From Ancylostoma caninum (Eukaryota; Nematoda; Chromadorea; Rhabditida; Ancylostomatidae), in the NCBI GenBank assembly GCA_037903475.1, contig JBAJFG010000002.1:310001-374000 (forward strand): DNA of 64,000 nucleotides. The letters are read 5' to 3'. Numbering within the stretch: the first letter of the stretch is position 1; every line of letters starts with the position of its first letter. The notes below the pieces were generated by a model. It was not told where the DNA came from. It was given only the letters and a program-made list of their open reading frames with translations, and made no database searches. The translations under genes and the position numbers were made by a program. Of the stretch, positions 50,662-63,596 are shown in pieces.

Positions 50662-53640
50662 CCTCTTCGAATCGTGATTCTTAGAGCTTTGAAGGTGTGA
50701 TGGAATTGCAACATACATAACATTGTACGTACTGCGAAAAGTTAGCTTTTAGGTAACAGTTTTCGTCTGAATGTTACTGTAGAAGTCAATTGATAGATTT
50801 TGTGCATTTCTGATGAATACACAGACGATGGATGGAAGGTATTTCACAATCGCCACTGGTAAAACAACAATTGAATATTTGGATTTGAAACTCCAATTTG
50901 AAACTTTGGATAATCCACTGACTGAGTTGTGTGGGACGTCGACCGTTCCAGAACGATGGAGAATCTATTATACTATTAGATTGGTTCAAAAATAAAAAAA
51001 TTCGCATTTTCACGCCTCTGATTCTGAACCTTATACCTGCTCAAAATCAATGTTTGAAAAGGCTTAGAACTGTTGTAATCCGGAAATCCTTATCAATAAG
51101 GCAGATATTCACCGATTACCACACAGTTCGAGTGGGACCTTTTAGTGTCGCTGAACTTCGGATGAAGTCAATTTTGATATCCTTTTAGTTTTCGAAAAAT
51201 TCTTCCGGAAGAGGCCATCCATGCTCCAAGAAGTTGTGGTGTATGGGGGAGAGCTTCCTAGCCTCGTTGATCCAGCCTGTGGAGTGTCAGATGTACGAGA
51301 TGTGCTGTATAGGAGTGTAGAATCCATTTTATTAAGCAACGCTGGGCTCACCAGCAAAGCAAAACTAAATATATTGTTTTGAATGGGTGCTCTTTGATCA
51401 CTGCCATCAGTTGGGTATCGCAAGCCCCAGGTAGACCTATGCAACATTCCTTACTTTCAAAGCAAGTCACACCACGTCGAAAGCAGTTTCGCGATACGCA
51501 TCCACTCGCGCTTCCTTAGCCAGAACTTTGGTACTACTGGGAGCGGCTACCGCTGCGATATCGCCAAGTTTTGGTTCTCAAAAGAGAAATCGGCAAAAAA
51601 ATTTTGTTTTGGCTTCTTTCGTTCCAGAGATTTAAAAAATTAACAATAACGTGAATTCCGTTTGAAATATGCAAAATACTTGAAAAGACTGTGAAATTTG
51701 CTATAAAACATGTACAACTTCTCATGCCGATAATGAGAAAAACCGAAGGTGAAGCAGCGAACCAGAGAAATACCTTCAGCGGGAGCTTTCTGCTTCGTTT
51801 TCCGTTTTCCTCTACCATAGCTGCTACATCGTCTTTGGCTGTTCCTAATCATGATAAAAAAAGAATAATTCAGCGGAGACGAGAACATGGACTTCGCTGG
51901 TGCCAGAATGACAACTCTGAGAATTGTGATCCTCAGGATCAGAGCGCCTCTCTGATCATGTTAATTTCCCTTTTCTTCTCTTACTTCAGAGACTAAAAAG
52001 CCCATTAAAAACGCTTGGCCATAACTCGTCAGTGACTACTATTCTTCTCAAAGCGCGCGCAAAAGGCAATCAATCAACTGCGGTGCCCTTGTCGAGGAGT
52101 AGAGAAGCAGTATGAAATGCTGTTTTGTGGAGAAGTAGGTCCTAAGGTTCTGTTGGCCGTTTATCGGCACCTCGTCTCACAACCTTCCCCACTTTTTCCC
52201 TCTTCACCCCCTTGCTCCTATCGCTCTTGCAGTGATGGACTTATTTGTACATACATATGTACGTCACATCATGCTTTTAATTGTGTCCGTGTTCGGAGTG
52301 AACATTCCTCTTAAGGCCTGTTTGTATATGCGTAAATAGTTGGTATGTAGGCCGATAGAGTGGTACCATATGTCTTAAGTTAACAGGAAAGGAACCATCA
52401 AACCATCCATCGCTACACCGCTATAAATTATTAGAGATCCTTACCATTAAAATTACAGCAGCATGAAGGCTCGCATGTGTATTCCTGCACACTCTCAAGA
52501 TCTGCGTCAGTGACAATATCACCTTCCTCGCTCTTTCTGCGACTATGTACAGGGAACTACAAAGGGCAAGTTGGATACGGACCAGTGCCGTGGCGCGACG
52601 TAGCAATCTGGCTGTCTGCCCCATTCCTCGACCGATAATGCTTTGATGAGGCTCTCTGATACTCTCTGCCCAACACCGTCGCGGCTCTGGTCTGTACACA
52701 ACTGGCCGATTAGAGTTCCCTGTTTTTTTTCTCGCCTAAAATTTTTTATATCCAATAACTGAAATTCAAGAAAATTCTATATACTCAAAGAACAATAACA
52801 AAACCCTCCTATTGCGAGAAGACCAACTTCGAATGGATATATGTTTATACTTGGTCCAGCAATAAATAATGGAAGGGAAACGGGTCAAACAATAAAGAAT
52901 GGAGGAAAAACAAACTCAAACGTGGGGATTCTGCCTGGCAATCCAGTACAAATATTCATTATGCGAATATCATTCGCCCTTCTTTAGCGCTCTAGCAAGA
53001 CAGGTTCGGTGGCTTAGAATTCATAGCCAAACTGCATAGCATATATCGCCTGGTTCCAGGTAAATAATCGCGCACACGCCAGATTAGGATGTGAAGGTGA
53101 GGAAGAATGGTATGTAGGATTTACTACACCTGAATATTCAACCCCTTAATTCCAACGACGGAATCTTTGATAGACCGTCCCTCCCAAACCATGCCTGTTT
53201 GAAAAACCGCTCATTCTTGTGATAGTGTACCTGTCTGTCGGGGGTACTCCTATTTCGATACGTTACAGCCGGTTCTGTTTTCTGTCGAACTTATTCTAGT
53301 GTTCTAAGAAAAACGATGAATAAGGAGGTCATATTGAACGAGGCCTAATATTGGTCTTGTTCCATCGTGACACAGACAGTCCAATCTTAATTTTTATCCT
53401 CCACATATGTATGCATATTTATCAGCAAATTAAAAATCAGTGCTTATGGTAAGACCCATCGATGAAGATGAGAGTGGTGCCTGATGAGTGAATGTTGTTA
53501 CACAAGGAAAACAGAATTATGATTCATTGAGCAATCGGCTTTTCGTGCGATTGTTAATTGTTTACTCCCGTCTCTCACGTAGAACGAATTCACATATGAC
53601 AGCAAAGCTGAATGATAGTGCTTCATTAAATCAAAGAACG
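50662..53640. other. Intergenic region, no recognised gene
   Basis: A mariner-like single end (TTAGATTGGTTCAAAAATA near 50979) follows a TA, but no partner end was found. No exon set could be assembled. Confidence 0.4.
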
Positions 53641-56600
53641 CTATGATGGTGATTCCCTCATAATTTCATCGCTTTCGTCTCCACTGTTCATAACGTTCAG
53701 TTCTTGGTCCTCATCAACTCTTTCCTAAAATTCAAACACAGTTCACGTAGCGAACAGTGAGCAGTAAAAAATACCGGATCAGCTGATATACACAACACTT
53801 TGTTCACCACCGTAGCTGCTTCTGCGCATGTAAATAACTTACTCCGATGAATTCGTCTCCATCCTCCCCTAAAAGTTGAACTTGCCCGCCATCTGGATCG
53901 ATTTCCTCGTATCTGAACGGAAGAGAGGATGTGAATACATTTAAGATGATATTACTAAACATCAGTGACAGAAGGAAAAAGCCATGAAAGACGGGAAGAG
54001 GTGAAAAAAAAAACTGGCACCTCTGGCAAATCAGCGACCCAGGAGGTCGGAATTCAACAAAAAAAAACACGAAAAATAATTATTCCAATACCAAGTCCTT
54101 GAAAATAAATGTTTAAAAACAATAACAAAAGTGAGCAGTTGAAAATGAGCCGGCACAAAACTTTTGAGCATTCTATCAAGTTTTCTCTCAATTCAGCGAC
54201 CTACCCTTGGAATGGGCGACGCCCTTCTCTTCAACCCCCCCCCCCGTGTATGCTACTGCTAACCACATATACCGACTGAAAAACGTTGAAAAAAAAACGG
54301 AATACAGAATGGGTAAGCCAATTGGCGAATCTACAAACTTGAGTGAAGCTATGAGGATAGCATTCCATACGTGATTTATAGACTGTGAACAACATCAAAC
54401 CGAAAACCTTAAAAAGGTTTCACAGCAGCGCTAACCTCGCTATTGGAAGACGCAGTGAATTGAACTGCGCCTGCAGCACTTTTTCTTGGATCCTTTGCAA
54501 CCTCAGTTGTCGTAGGAGCAACTAAATAATATGCCGTAAGCCTTAGCAACATAACTTCTCGCAGGTAGTGTTCAACGATAAGCAGAATGTATATGTACCT
54601 CTTTCTGCATATGAATAACTTCCGGATCAGAGGAAGGCATCAGCATGATTGGAGGTAAACTCGACATCTCTGGACGAGATTGGAAGGTATCGTACGATGG
54701 TAACAACAGCTCAGCATTGTCGCATGATTCTGTAAGAGGATCATTGATTTTGTTGAACTAGGAAGATGGAGCAAGGACTCAATGAAAAACGTGACACCCT
54801 ATATTTCAGGCACAAAGTGAAGCAAGCTACACGACATTCACATTTACATGAACGAATTATTAGAGAGCTTTGTTCACCCTGGATAAATATGAAGCGAAAA
54901 GAATCGTTCTGATCAACTACTTTTTCAATTTATCATTCGAGTATTACTTGTTTTGCAATTTATTATTTGGACTGGACACTCCGAACTACAGTCTGGAGCG
55001 TGTCTGTGACTTTTATTGCAATTACTGCTGCACCACGCTGTCGGCCGGCTGATCACTGGTTTGGCCGATGGAAGGATGGCTTAGCGCCTGGTAAGAGACT
55101 TTACTGAGTGACAGTCGCAAAATATCAAAATGGAAGGAATGACACCACATACATACTGGAACTCAAGAGGAAAAGCGAAAACTAGATCGAAACAGCTGAT
55201 CAGAAGGCCAACACTGCGCCGTAACCGCGATTGCAGACAAAGTCACGACGCACTCAGCTAAGCTATCGAATTATAATGAAGAGGGAGAATCACTAGATTA
55301 TGATCAGATGTAGTCCACCTGATAAATGTGCTTGAGATGTTCACGCACTCTAAACATTCTCATCACGCTGATTCCTATAGCAAACTGAACGCAGTTTTCT
55401 CACTTTTGATGTACACCGTCCGAACTGTGAGTGCTGTGAGAGAGTCCAAGACTGCTCGTAAATGGAACAAGGTAAACGAGATGAGACTGACTTCATCATG
55501 AGATTTATTTTTTTCTAATTTACTGTGTTCATACGTAGTAATGATAACAATACAACTCCATCTTACACACATACTCGAATAGCTCATTCACAAATATTTA
55601 ATTAACTCATCCAATCTTATCTCTTATTCGTAGAGCCTAGATCTCGTCCGGAACGCGGAAAAAAATGAACAGCGCTGGCCTGACAACAAGTGCTGACAGG
55701 CTGACTCTGCTGGTGGCTACCATGATATTATAGTTTTGGATATTATAGTTAGTAAACATTCTAATTATTGGGAGGTCATCAATGTGCTTCCAAAAAGGGA
55801 ACCTTCGTGGCACAGATGAACGAAACCATGATCCTTACCCGCTCTATCGGCGTTCTCTCCCATGGCTAAACTGAATCGAGTTGCCAGTCCGAGGTTTGAT
55901 GTTTTCGAGGCTTTCTTCTGACGTCCACCATTGAATGTCGCTAACCTCGGCGTTGTAATATTCTCTGGAAAATGGTAAACCGTTCATAGGCCAACTAGCT
56001 GTTATGATTCATATTTTCGTCTGCCTCTTTTCTATTTCATTTCGCAACTTTCGGAAAGATGCACTACCTTTTGATTCATAATGTCGGAATTTTACGTATT
56101 ATTAGAGTACCAGTAAAGAGAAATATTGAAGAAAAACTAAAAAAAAAAACTAAAAACTAACAACTAGGTACTGTAATGGTCACCCCAGCAGCTACAGGTA
56201 GTGGTAATTGCCTATTAGTTAATTGTGTTGTCGCCAACCGGTACGTGTATGTGTAAGTCTATATATTTCTGTTCTATAATTAGAGCACCTAAGGTGCATT
56301 TTATAAATAAATAAATAAATAAATAAAGAAAACAACAGTAAAAGGGCTCCTAGAGTTGAGATTCTGAGAGAAGCTAACCTCTCTTCGAAGAAGACGGGAT
56401 TTGTGAAGCTGTTATGGTTCCAACCTCCGTTTTCGTTGGCACTCGTGATATACTCGCTGCGATGTTGTGTTGCTCGTCGGAGGTTTCATTAACAGATTGA
56501 TTCTCCGTTAATCTGAATCTTTCAAAGTTGGAGCTACACTGCGCTTGATGGTAGCTTATATTTCATAAACAAGCGATAGCAATGCGAAAAACACTAACTC

Positions 56601-59600
56601 TTCAACGGGATAAACGTGTCCATTGTAAGTAGAAGATAAAGTTGGATCTCTTTCGTCCTGGAAGACCTCGATGAATCCTGGCTCCTTAACCGTGCAAAAT
56701 TCATATACACAAAGGTTAGATACAGGTAGAGTAAAACAGAGGAGGCTGAATTCACGTCATTCTTGTGTTTTCCAGCATAAGGAACGATGAAACCAGATGC
56801 ATATGGGGAGTATCGTGTTCTTTTGATGTACGGCTGCCGTCGGAAATTTGTCGCGTTGCTACCCTAAACGAGGCGCCTTAAGTGATTAAGGTACCCTTAG
56901 CGAGCAAAAAAGAGCAATGCGTAGTGAACCAAGCTCAAAAGCAAGGAATGAAACTTAAGTCATCATATGAACTTCACTTGTATGTATCTGAATTTTTCTT
57001 GCAGAGCGTGTTTTCCCACCATTGGGTGCGTACGCCCTGTACAGGACACATGGATAATGAATAAAGATACGGAAGACCGCTCAATCAATAAGTCATGAGC
57101 ACCAAACGTAGGATTCAGTAAAACAAAGTACAAATGAAATGTAGACTGAACCGTACTAACAGAGCCGGGACGAGAAAATCGACCTCGAAGTTCACTAGCC
57201 GTCTCCTTGAAGGTATACGATGTCATTCTTGTCACTGCTGCTGCACGTACTTCCTGCTCATTATATCTAAACACAGAACATTTTTCACCAAATGTAAAAC
57301 AGAGGGGCAGAAGTGGGAATGTCTTCATAGTAAATCTATGGAAGTCGTGAACAAAAGAAAAAAATGGGTGCAATATTTTATTCTAAATCCCATTATCTTC
57401 GAGATCATATCCGGAACGCATGATAACGGATGATTTTCAGCAGCCTAAGTACTTCTGAGCAGACTTACCCGATGAGAGTGAAGTTGAAGCGATCGTATAT
57501 CTCGCCATTTGCTAGCGTTTTGTTTCGAACTTCAACGTTAATGTCAAAGTTGTCGCCGGAAATACAAGACACATCAGGGATTAACACAGTAGAGGATGAG
57601 GGCGAGCTAAGACTGCCGCTACACTCCATGTGGAATATAGCGGCAGCCACGGTTAATTCTTGCTCACAAATTAAAACGAAAAAAAATTCCTCAACGAGAG
57701 CGGAAAAATCGAAGCATTCTTATGGCCTAACTAATCCAACACATTTCAGAAATTAGAACAAAAATCAAAGAGAAAATTAGTTACACTCACTAGTAACGTC
57801 CACAGGAGCCTTCAGGATCTTCTTACCCTCTAACTTCTTCTGATTGCAGAAGGCACAACTGTTAATGAAAGTCTTGACATCTTGCCGGACTGATCGCCAG
57901 TGAAGTTTCTTCAACACGACGATTTGCCTAATAACAAATTGAATAAAAGGAATTTTTTGAACGATTTTACATCTGAGATGAAATCCAAGCAACAAACGTG
58001 AGAGTAGGCTAAGACCATATCATTTTCGAGCCACAAGTTGCTCCTAGGAGGGGGATAGGCACTTAATTGCCCGAGCTGTTAGGGACAGAGAACGTGGACA
58101 CCGAATAATACCATTCCGCGCAGAACCATCTCTGGACTCCCACAGAACTCGGAGCTCTCCGCACTAGATAAGAATGGAAGTAATCAAGGATCCAGGAGGA
58201 AAAACGGAGACTAGAGCGATTTATCATCGATAGTTGTCATAGATAGGGGTTCTAGTTGTCATAGATAGGGGTTCTTCCAAGAATAGGGACATTGAGTTGC
58301 TCTAACCAATTCTTTTCTTTTGATGTAAGATCGTTTAGTAATTGCATTTTATTGAGTAGTTGCCTATATTCGTCAGATAGTGGGACCTTCGCAAATACGA
58401 GCAGAATTCCAGAAAACCGAAGAATTTCATAGTTTGTGAAGGTTGAACAAGCAAAAAAGGGCTGTGTAAAACGATTTTTTCACTTTACCATAGCCATTAC
58501 GATCACCAAAGTTAGGGCACTGCAATGCTGTCCGATTGGCGGTGTAAATGCGGAGCATGCTCGCTCCCCGTTGTGCCAGATGCAGTGGATAGCTAAGAAG
58601 AATGCGAGATATCTGCCCCTTATCCCTCTACATTGATCACAAGCGTGTCGAACTCCTTGAAAATCGCAGGAGAGCTCATATTTTGGAAACGCATCACATT
58701 CTCATTTACGCCACACCTTGACCCTCCCCGAAACAATGGATTGAATAAAGAATGCTTCGACATTATTGCAGAGAATCTGTATACTGTTGTATTACATGTA
58801 ATTAGCTAATTAATCAGGTATTATACCGCTGCAGTTCTACGTTGCAGTTATACTCATGTATAATCCATGAAAACAAAATGGAATGGACCACTACATTTGA
58901 ATATCAAAGGGTGGCCTAAGAGAACGGAGTGGAGGGGGATTGGGAAATAGTGAACGTTGTGAAGAAAGGGCGTATGTCAGAGAAGTTACAAGGATTTTCT
59001 TCATTTCACCTTGTATAGGCATCATAAGGCTATACGTTCAGCGAAAGAGATAAAGTAGTGCTAACGCCAGTGCCAGTGCCTGAGTACAGGTCGATTTGAA
59101 GCCAGCGTGTCAAGCTACACATGGCAACTGCGAATCGAGTACAAGTAATGATCGCGCATATGCAAACATATTGCCAACAGGAATTGCGAACCAAAGACAT
59201 CGCGCGTATGCAAACATATTGCCAACAGGAATTGCGAACCAAAGACAAAGCACTGTGTACAAATAGCGCGCAGAGAAGGGAAAAGAGGCAGAAGAGTTAA
59301 ATCTGGTGGAAAACGAGAGACTACTTCACACTGAAAGGTGGGAAGTGTCAGAAAGGACGAATCGCACATCCTTGGCACGCCCTTTCATCACTGTACATCA
59401 CACCAAGAGAGTAACCAAACAGTAGTTGTGCTTAGTGACCATTCTTACTAGGCCGCATCATCAATATTACATGTGCCAAATGACAGCGCGGTACACACTT
59501 CCGGTTACCATATCTACATAGACAGTTAATCATTGGGCATACTCCTTTTACAATTGTGATACACTGACGCGCCTTTACTGTTAGAGTGATGCCATTACTA

Positions 59601-62021
59601 GTACCGGAACTGTAAATCACACCCTCCTGAATTCGGATACACGCAATATTGTGTTATGTAAAAATTAATCATCACTGAGCTTATCAACTATTTGGTGAGA
59701 GGGACCCTTCGAAGAATTTGAAAGTAATGGAATGTACTTGTAACTGTGAAGATGAAGAAAGTGAAGATGCCAATGACTATAATTGTATGATCAATTAAAC
59801 CTTACGTTCGCTTCTGTCCAAGGTGACCAATCAAGTCATGAATTCTTTCGATGACGCGATGGACTTCACCCTTCTTCACAACAACCTTCGGCTGATCATT
59901 AACACTACTGGATGGATTGTAATATAGCAATGTTTCGTTGTCGTCAGCCAAAATGAAACGAAGACATCTCGCTCTGCAAAAGACAGACATGGATTAATTA
60001 AAACTATACAAAGGTTTGGAAATGTAGCAAACAGGAACACTAACCTCCAGTGGCTCAACGCACTGCGATCGTGGCGGACACCAATATTGGGAGGGTATGA
60101 GCCAGTCCTGCATATATTGTTAAAATCGTCACATTCTATCGTTCATTTACAAGGTACTATTTTGCACCAGCACCTCGGCTACTAACCCCGAACTCAAAAC
60201 AGTGAATTCCTCTGAAAACTTGCGTACAGGGATATGTGAAGGTGTTGATGATGAAAATTACACAATCATTTTGCACGCCGACAGAGTTTATTGATGTTAT
60301 CAAATTTACACAAATTTGCTGTTTGGCCCCTGCCAATCCGAAGTCTCACCTCTAGATGCTTTTGAGGGTGCCCAAGGTGCGATGGTCGGTGCCAAGGCTC
60401 TCTCCCCCTTCACTTTGGACGGGATCCGGCAGACCCCTTTCACTTGAGCGAAGGGGAGGAGACCGGGCGAAGCTCCGGTAAAAAAACTTTTAATGTTAAT
60501 AAATATTGATGGAAAGATTGTAATAAATGTGTTGGTAGTGTGAGTCAGCGGAACCAATCATAAGTTACGAAATTTGAGATGGGGCACTGAATTGTACTGC
60601 AAGGGGTTGAAGGAATTACGAATAACACAGTTGTCGCTGAAAAAGTTCTTCGAATGAAGGGTATCCTACGGTAGCTCAAACCTAGGAGATGAAGAGGGCA
60701 CCTCGTTTGCATAGAACGAGTGAGACAGTGGACACAAGCGGAACCGTTTGCGTTTTTCGAATACAATACTTTTCGCGGCACTTTCAGTTCCATAACTAAT
60801 GAAAGTATGAACTGGAAGTGAATCAAAAATGGTACAGTCCAGGGGAAAGAGGAGCTAAAACTCTATAATATCCAACCAATTGCGAATGTTCTTGTAAATA
60901 TCTTATGGGATCCAAATCGAGATGCTTGAGACCAACGAAAATAGCGATAAATAGTAGGCTTTTCAAGAATTTCTCGTCATACATCACGCCAAATGAGATG
61001 TTCTGCATAGGAGAGTAAAGTAGAAAAAATTCTCTATCGATTCGTATACAATACGATGGGTGAAACTGTTCTTCGCTGTGTGGAAGAGGGGAGAGCCAAA
61101 ACCACTACATTAGATCCGCCGGAAGACGAGACAGCGCTTTTTTGCCATTTTTCGGGATTATCAAGAGGGAGGAGGTTGCCGTGGGTGCATTATAGGGTAT
61201 TGGGCACCGAGAGGTAGAATATGATTTGCTGATATTCCTCGGATTCTCTCATTTTGGAAATAATAGCAATTTGGGTGTTTTTTAGATGTTGAATTTAATG
61301 GCAGGTTTTGCTCGTCGAGCCGATGACTCATCGCGCTATCGTCGTCAGTTCGCTGCGGATGGAAGGGTACCTGAGACTGCTTAAGTAGATAAGTAGATAA
61401 TGGATGGAGACGTTCTGTAATGTGACGACTTCCCCCCCCCCCCCCTCCCCCTCGTCGCCTTTTCATGTGGGATGCACAAAGTTTAGCAAGCAAAGCTGCC
61501 GCTACCCCCTTCCCCCTCCGGGTCTACGACCCGCCTCACTTTTGGCACCACTGACAAGCCTCAGACTCTTCAGGCCCCCTTCCGAAGACCCCCGGCTCCT
61601 CCCTATCATACCTATGCATGCAAGCCTTTTACTCAGTAGAGTTCAACAACACCAATGCCATCTCTGCACATTTTCTCAGAAAATTTGAGTTGTAAACCAA
61701 ACTTGGGTTTACAAAAACACGATAGAATTGATATATCAACGCAATACATGTATCGCAGTTTTTATCAGCGCCTTCTACCACAGCTGTTTACAAGTTTTCG
61801 CAAAATTCACAGTTTCGACATTATGACTGGCTGTACCAGCCGCGGAAGTGCAGTACTTGCAACACAAACCTTTTGAATTCGACGATATTATCGTACAACT
61901 CGAGTGGCATTCCGCCATAAGGATCGTCACCGGTCCTTTCATCTTCACCGTCGTCACCGTAAGCGTCTTGCAAAGTCTGTTCGACGGATCCATCAAACTC
62001 CCCAACTTCTTCTAGAAGTTC
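53641..62021 (-). CDS. GIN1-like protein with integrase zinc-binding (HHCC) domain, 13+ exons, 5' end missing
   Basis: Exons 5' to 3': 62021-61870, 60107-60045, 59973-59806, 57927-57791, 57658-57469, 57266-57161, 56684-56599, 56512-56379, 55964-55839, 54729-54599, 54521-54436, 53912-53843, 53724-53641 (stop). All junctions are GT-AG and phase-consistent: 1533 nt, 510 residues. No start codon was located upstream of 62021. Residues about 46-160 match a gypsy-type integrase N-terminal module: VEFKRTGSYPPNIGVRHDR, then H117-x4-H122, x29, C152-x2-C155 (HDLIGH...CAFC), which binds zinc. No DDE catalytic core follows. The rest is a unique region, a basic stretch, a Leu/Gln-rich coiled-coil-like helix LLLRQLRLQRIQEKVLQAQF and an acidic C-terminus. 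The spliced, intact frame and missing catalytic core suggest a domesticated host gene, probably nuclear. GIN1 and KRBA2 are comparable vertebrate cases. Molecular role unknown. Confidence 0.8.
55080..55260. repeat. Dispersed repeat copy (family with copies near 40.8 and 58.9 kb)
   Basis: Segments like AATGGAAGGAATGACACCAC and GCAGACAAAGTCACGACG resemble text near 40840-40950 (AATGGAAGGGACCACACCAT, GCGGACAAAGTCAGATCG) and weaker copies near 58165 and 58878. Ends and class are not defined. It lies in an intron of the GIN1-like gene. Confidence 0.4.
56200..56330 (+). mobile_element. Retroposon 3' tail with (AAAT)n
   Basis: TTCTATAATTAGAGCACCTA and the palindrome GCACCTAAGGTGC, followed by an AAATAAATAAAT run, match the tail at 4105-4160. 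This is typical of the 3' end of a SINE or truncated LINE. It lies in an intron of the GIN1-like gene. Confidence 0.5.
58231..58274. repeat. 22-bp perfect tandem duplication
   Basis: The unit beginning TAGTTGTCATAGATAGGGG occurs twice without change in an intron of the GIN1-like gene. Confidence 0.95.
59151..59246. repeat. 48-bp tandem duplication
   Basis: Two copies (59151-59198, 59199-59246) differ at about one position and share GCAAACATATTGCCAACAGG. They lie in an intron of the GIN1-like gene. A weaker third partial copy may precede them. Confidence 0.9.
60351..60482. other. GC-rich structured block, unexplained
   Basis: A GC-rich island in AT-rich intron sequence has sharp edges, the run CCCAAGGTGCGATGGTCGGT and two related CCCCTTTCACTT-type segments near GCGAAGGGGAGG that could pair. 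It has no coding frame of interest. It could be a fragment of a dispersed repeat or a structured RNA; I cannot tell which. Confidence 0.3.
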
Positions 62022-62624
62022 CTAAAAAAGAGAATTCTCATTTACATAAGAATTTCTCTACCGAGCAATCTAGCTCTCAGTTGTAAAGGGTTTAAAAAGA
62101 AATGAGTTTCCACATCAAATTCTACGCATTGATATAAGTAAGCAGATCTCCTTTCACTCAAAATTTGTGAGCAGACGGGGCGGTAAATCGTATCATGGTG
62201 GGTGCTGTTACGGCAATAGTAGGCAAATGTAGGCAGAAAAGGAAATGGGTGGGACTTTTGCTCAGATGGCGGAATCTTTGTGGGGAAGGGAGAAATTTTG
62301 TGCATAGGGTGGAGGGAGTAGTGTGGAGAGGTTACATTTTTTGCACTTTTGAATACTGAGAGGGCAGGGGAGGGAGAGGGTCACGTGGAAGTCGGCTTGT
62401 TTGGCCCAAGGCCCACTGCTCCGTATTGGTATTCCAACATGATTATTTTATAAAGTCTTACATTAGCGCCGAACCCACTTTAACGCTGGAGCTGAACACA
62501 CAAGAAAGCCAATAAAATAGGTGCTGTTTTTCTTGCATTTCAATAGGGAAATGTCCTCCGTGGATGTTCGTGAACCGGAAGGACAATGGCACACACTACT
62601 AGAAGTGATAATACGTAACAGTAA
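62022..62624. other. 5' region of the GIN1-like gene
   Basis: The first exon(s) and promoter of the GIN1-like gene should lie here or beyond the adjoining transposon. No ATG exon with a matching donor and phase could be defended. Confidence 0.4.
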
Positions 62625-63593
62625 AGATGTACACAGAGTTTTGCCGCCGGGCGAGTCGCCCATGTTTTAACATACCGGGCTGCTACGCGACCGGCGACAA
62701 GGAATGCCCCGGACCATTTTTGTCGGCAAAACTCGCCGAGGGTATTCATCTCTGTATTTCCGCAAATTTTTCATACAAACTGCATTTTCTCAGCAAGGAG
62801 TGATTAATTTCGCAGTGATGTGTGTATAGTGGTTCTCATTTGGCGTTTTTTCGCGTGTAATTTCTCGTGAGCTACAACTTTTCAAGTGTGTTTTTATTGT
62901 AGTTTGTAGTGTTTGTTGTGTTTCAGGTATGGTCGTCATGGATGACGATGATGTAGCGCAGCTACTCCTAGAATGCCTTCTGCAGCTGGTAACTGGATAC
63001 ACTAGGGACTATGTTAATGAAGCTCATGCCCCCTACCGCGACACTAGGTTCAGATTATTCGACTCGTATCTGTGCAGCCTCAGTCCAAGAAGCTTTCACC
63101 AGTTCACACGTCTATATCCGGAGGAATTTGAAGTTCTCCATCAGAAGATGGCTCCTAGCCTCACTCATGGGAAAAACCACCGCGCGCCGCTTTCTTCGAA
63201 GCACAGATTGTGCATCTTTCTGAGGTGAGTTAAGGTGCTTAGTTTAGCTTGCTTTTTTCTTTTGTAGTTTAGCTTGCGTTTTTCTTTTGACATTTTTCGC
63301 TATATCATATCATATTTATTTCTCGGTGTCGTATGAATTTCGGTTAAGATTTGTTTCGCATACAGAGAAGGGTTGATCTGCAAAGAAACGGTTCAGCTCT
63401 GACAAAGAAATCTACAGAAATCTACAGGAAGTGAGGAAATTATTAGAGTTGCAGAAAGGATGCTCCATTGCTGAACGCCGCGCCCTCGCACAACTCTGAG
63501 TAGGTCAGGTGTCGCTGAGCGGCAAAGCCTCGCCCCGCCCATCGCTTGCCGCCCGGCGAGGACTCGCTCGGCGGCAAAACTCTGAGTACGCCT
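62625..63593 (+). mobile_element. PIF/Harbinger-type transposon, 969 bp
   Basis: The terminal inverted repeats are about 32 bp, AG(R)(Y)GTAC(W)CAGAGTTTT followed by GCCGCCG(R)GCGAGTC, with few mismatches. TAA lies on both sides (62622-62624 and 63594-63596), matching the 3-bp TWA duplication of PIF/Harbinger. It contains a transposase N-terminal fragment and GC-rich ends with GCGGCAA-like motifs. It is too short for a complete autonomous element. Confidence 0.75.
62929..63228 (+). pseudogene. HARBI1-like transposase N-terminal fragment, 99 aa
   Basis: ATG follows a TTTCAG acceptor-like site. The C-terminal part reads YPEEFEVLHQKMAPSLTHGK then APLSSKHRLCIFLR, which matches the pattern F-x2-L then R-x-P-(I/L)-S-x2-x-RL-x3-LR found before the catalytic domain in Harbinger (PIF) transposases. 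The frame ends at TGA overlapping a GTGAGT donor-like site, and no DDE domain follows before the right terminal repeat. A full HARBI1 is about 350 aa, so about two thirds are missing. It is probably an internally deleted, non-autonomous copy; a spliced product using the donor is conceivable. Confidence 0.6.
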
Positions 63594-63596
63594 TAA

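Noticed and set aside
50979..50999. Single mariner-like end (TTAGATTGG...)
   Set aside because: No partner terminal repeat or transposase text was found nearby.
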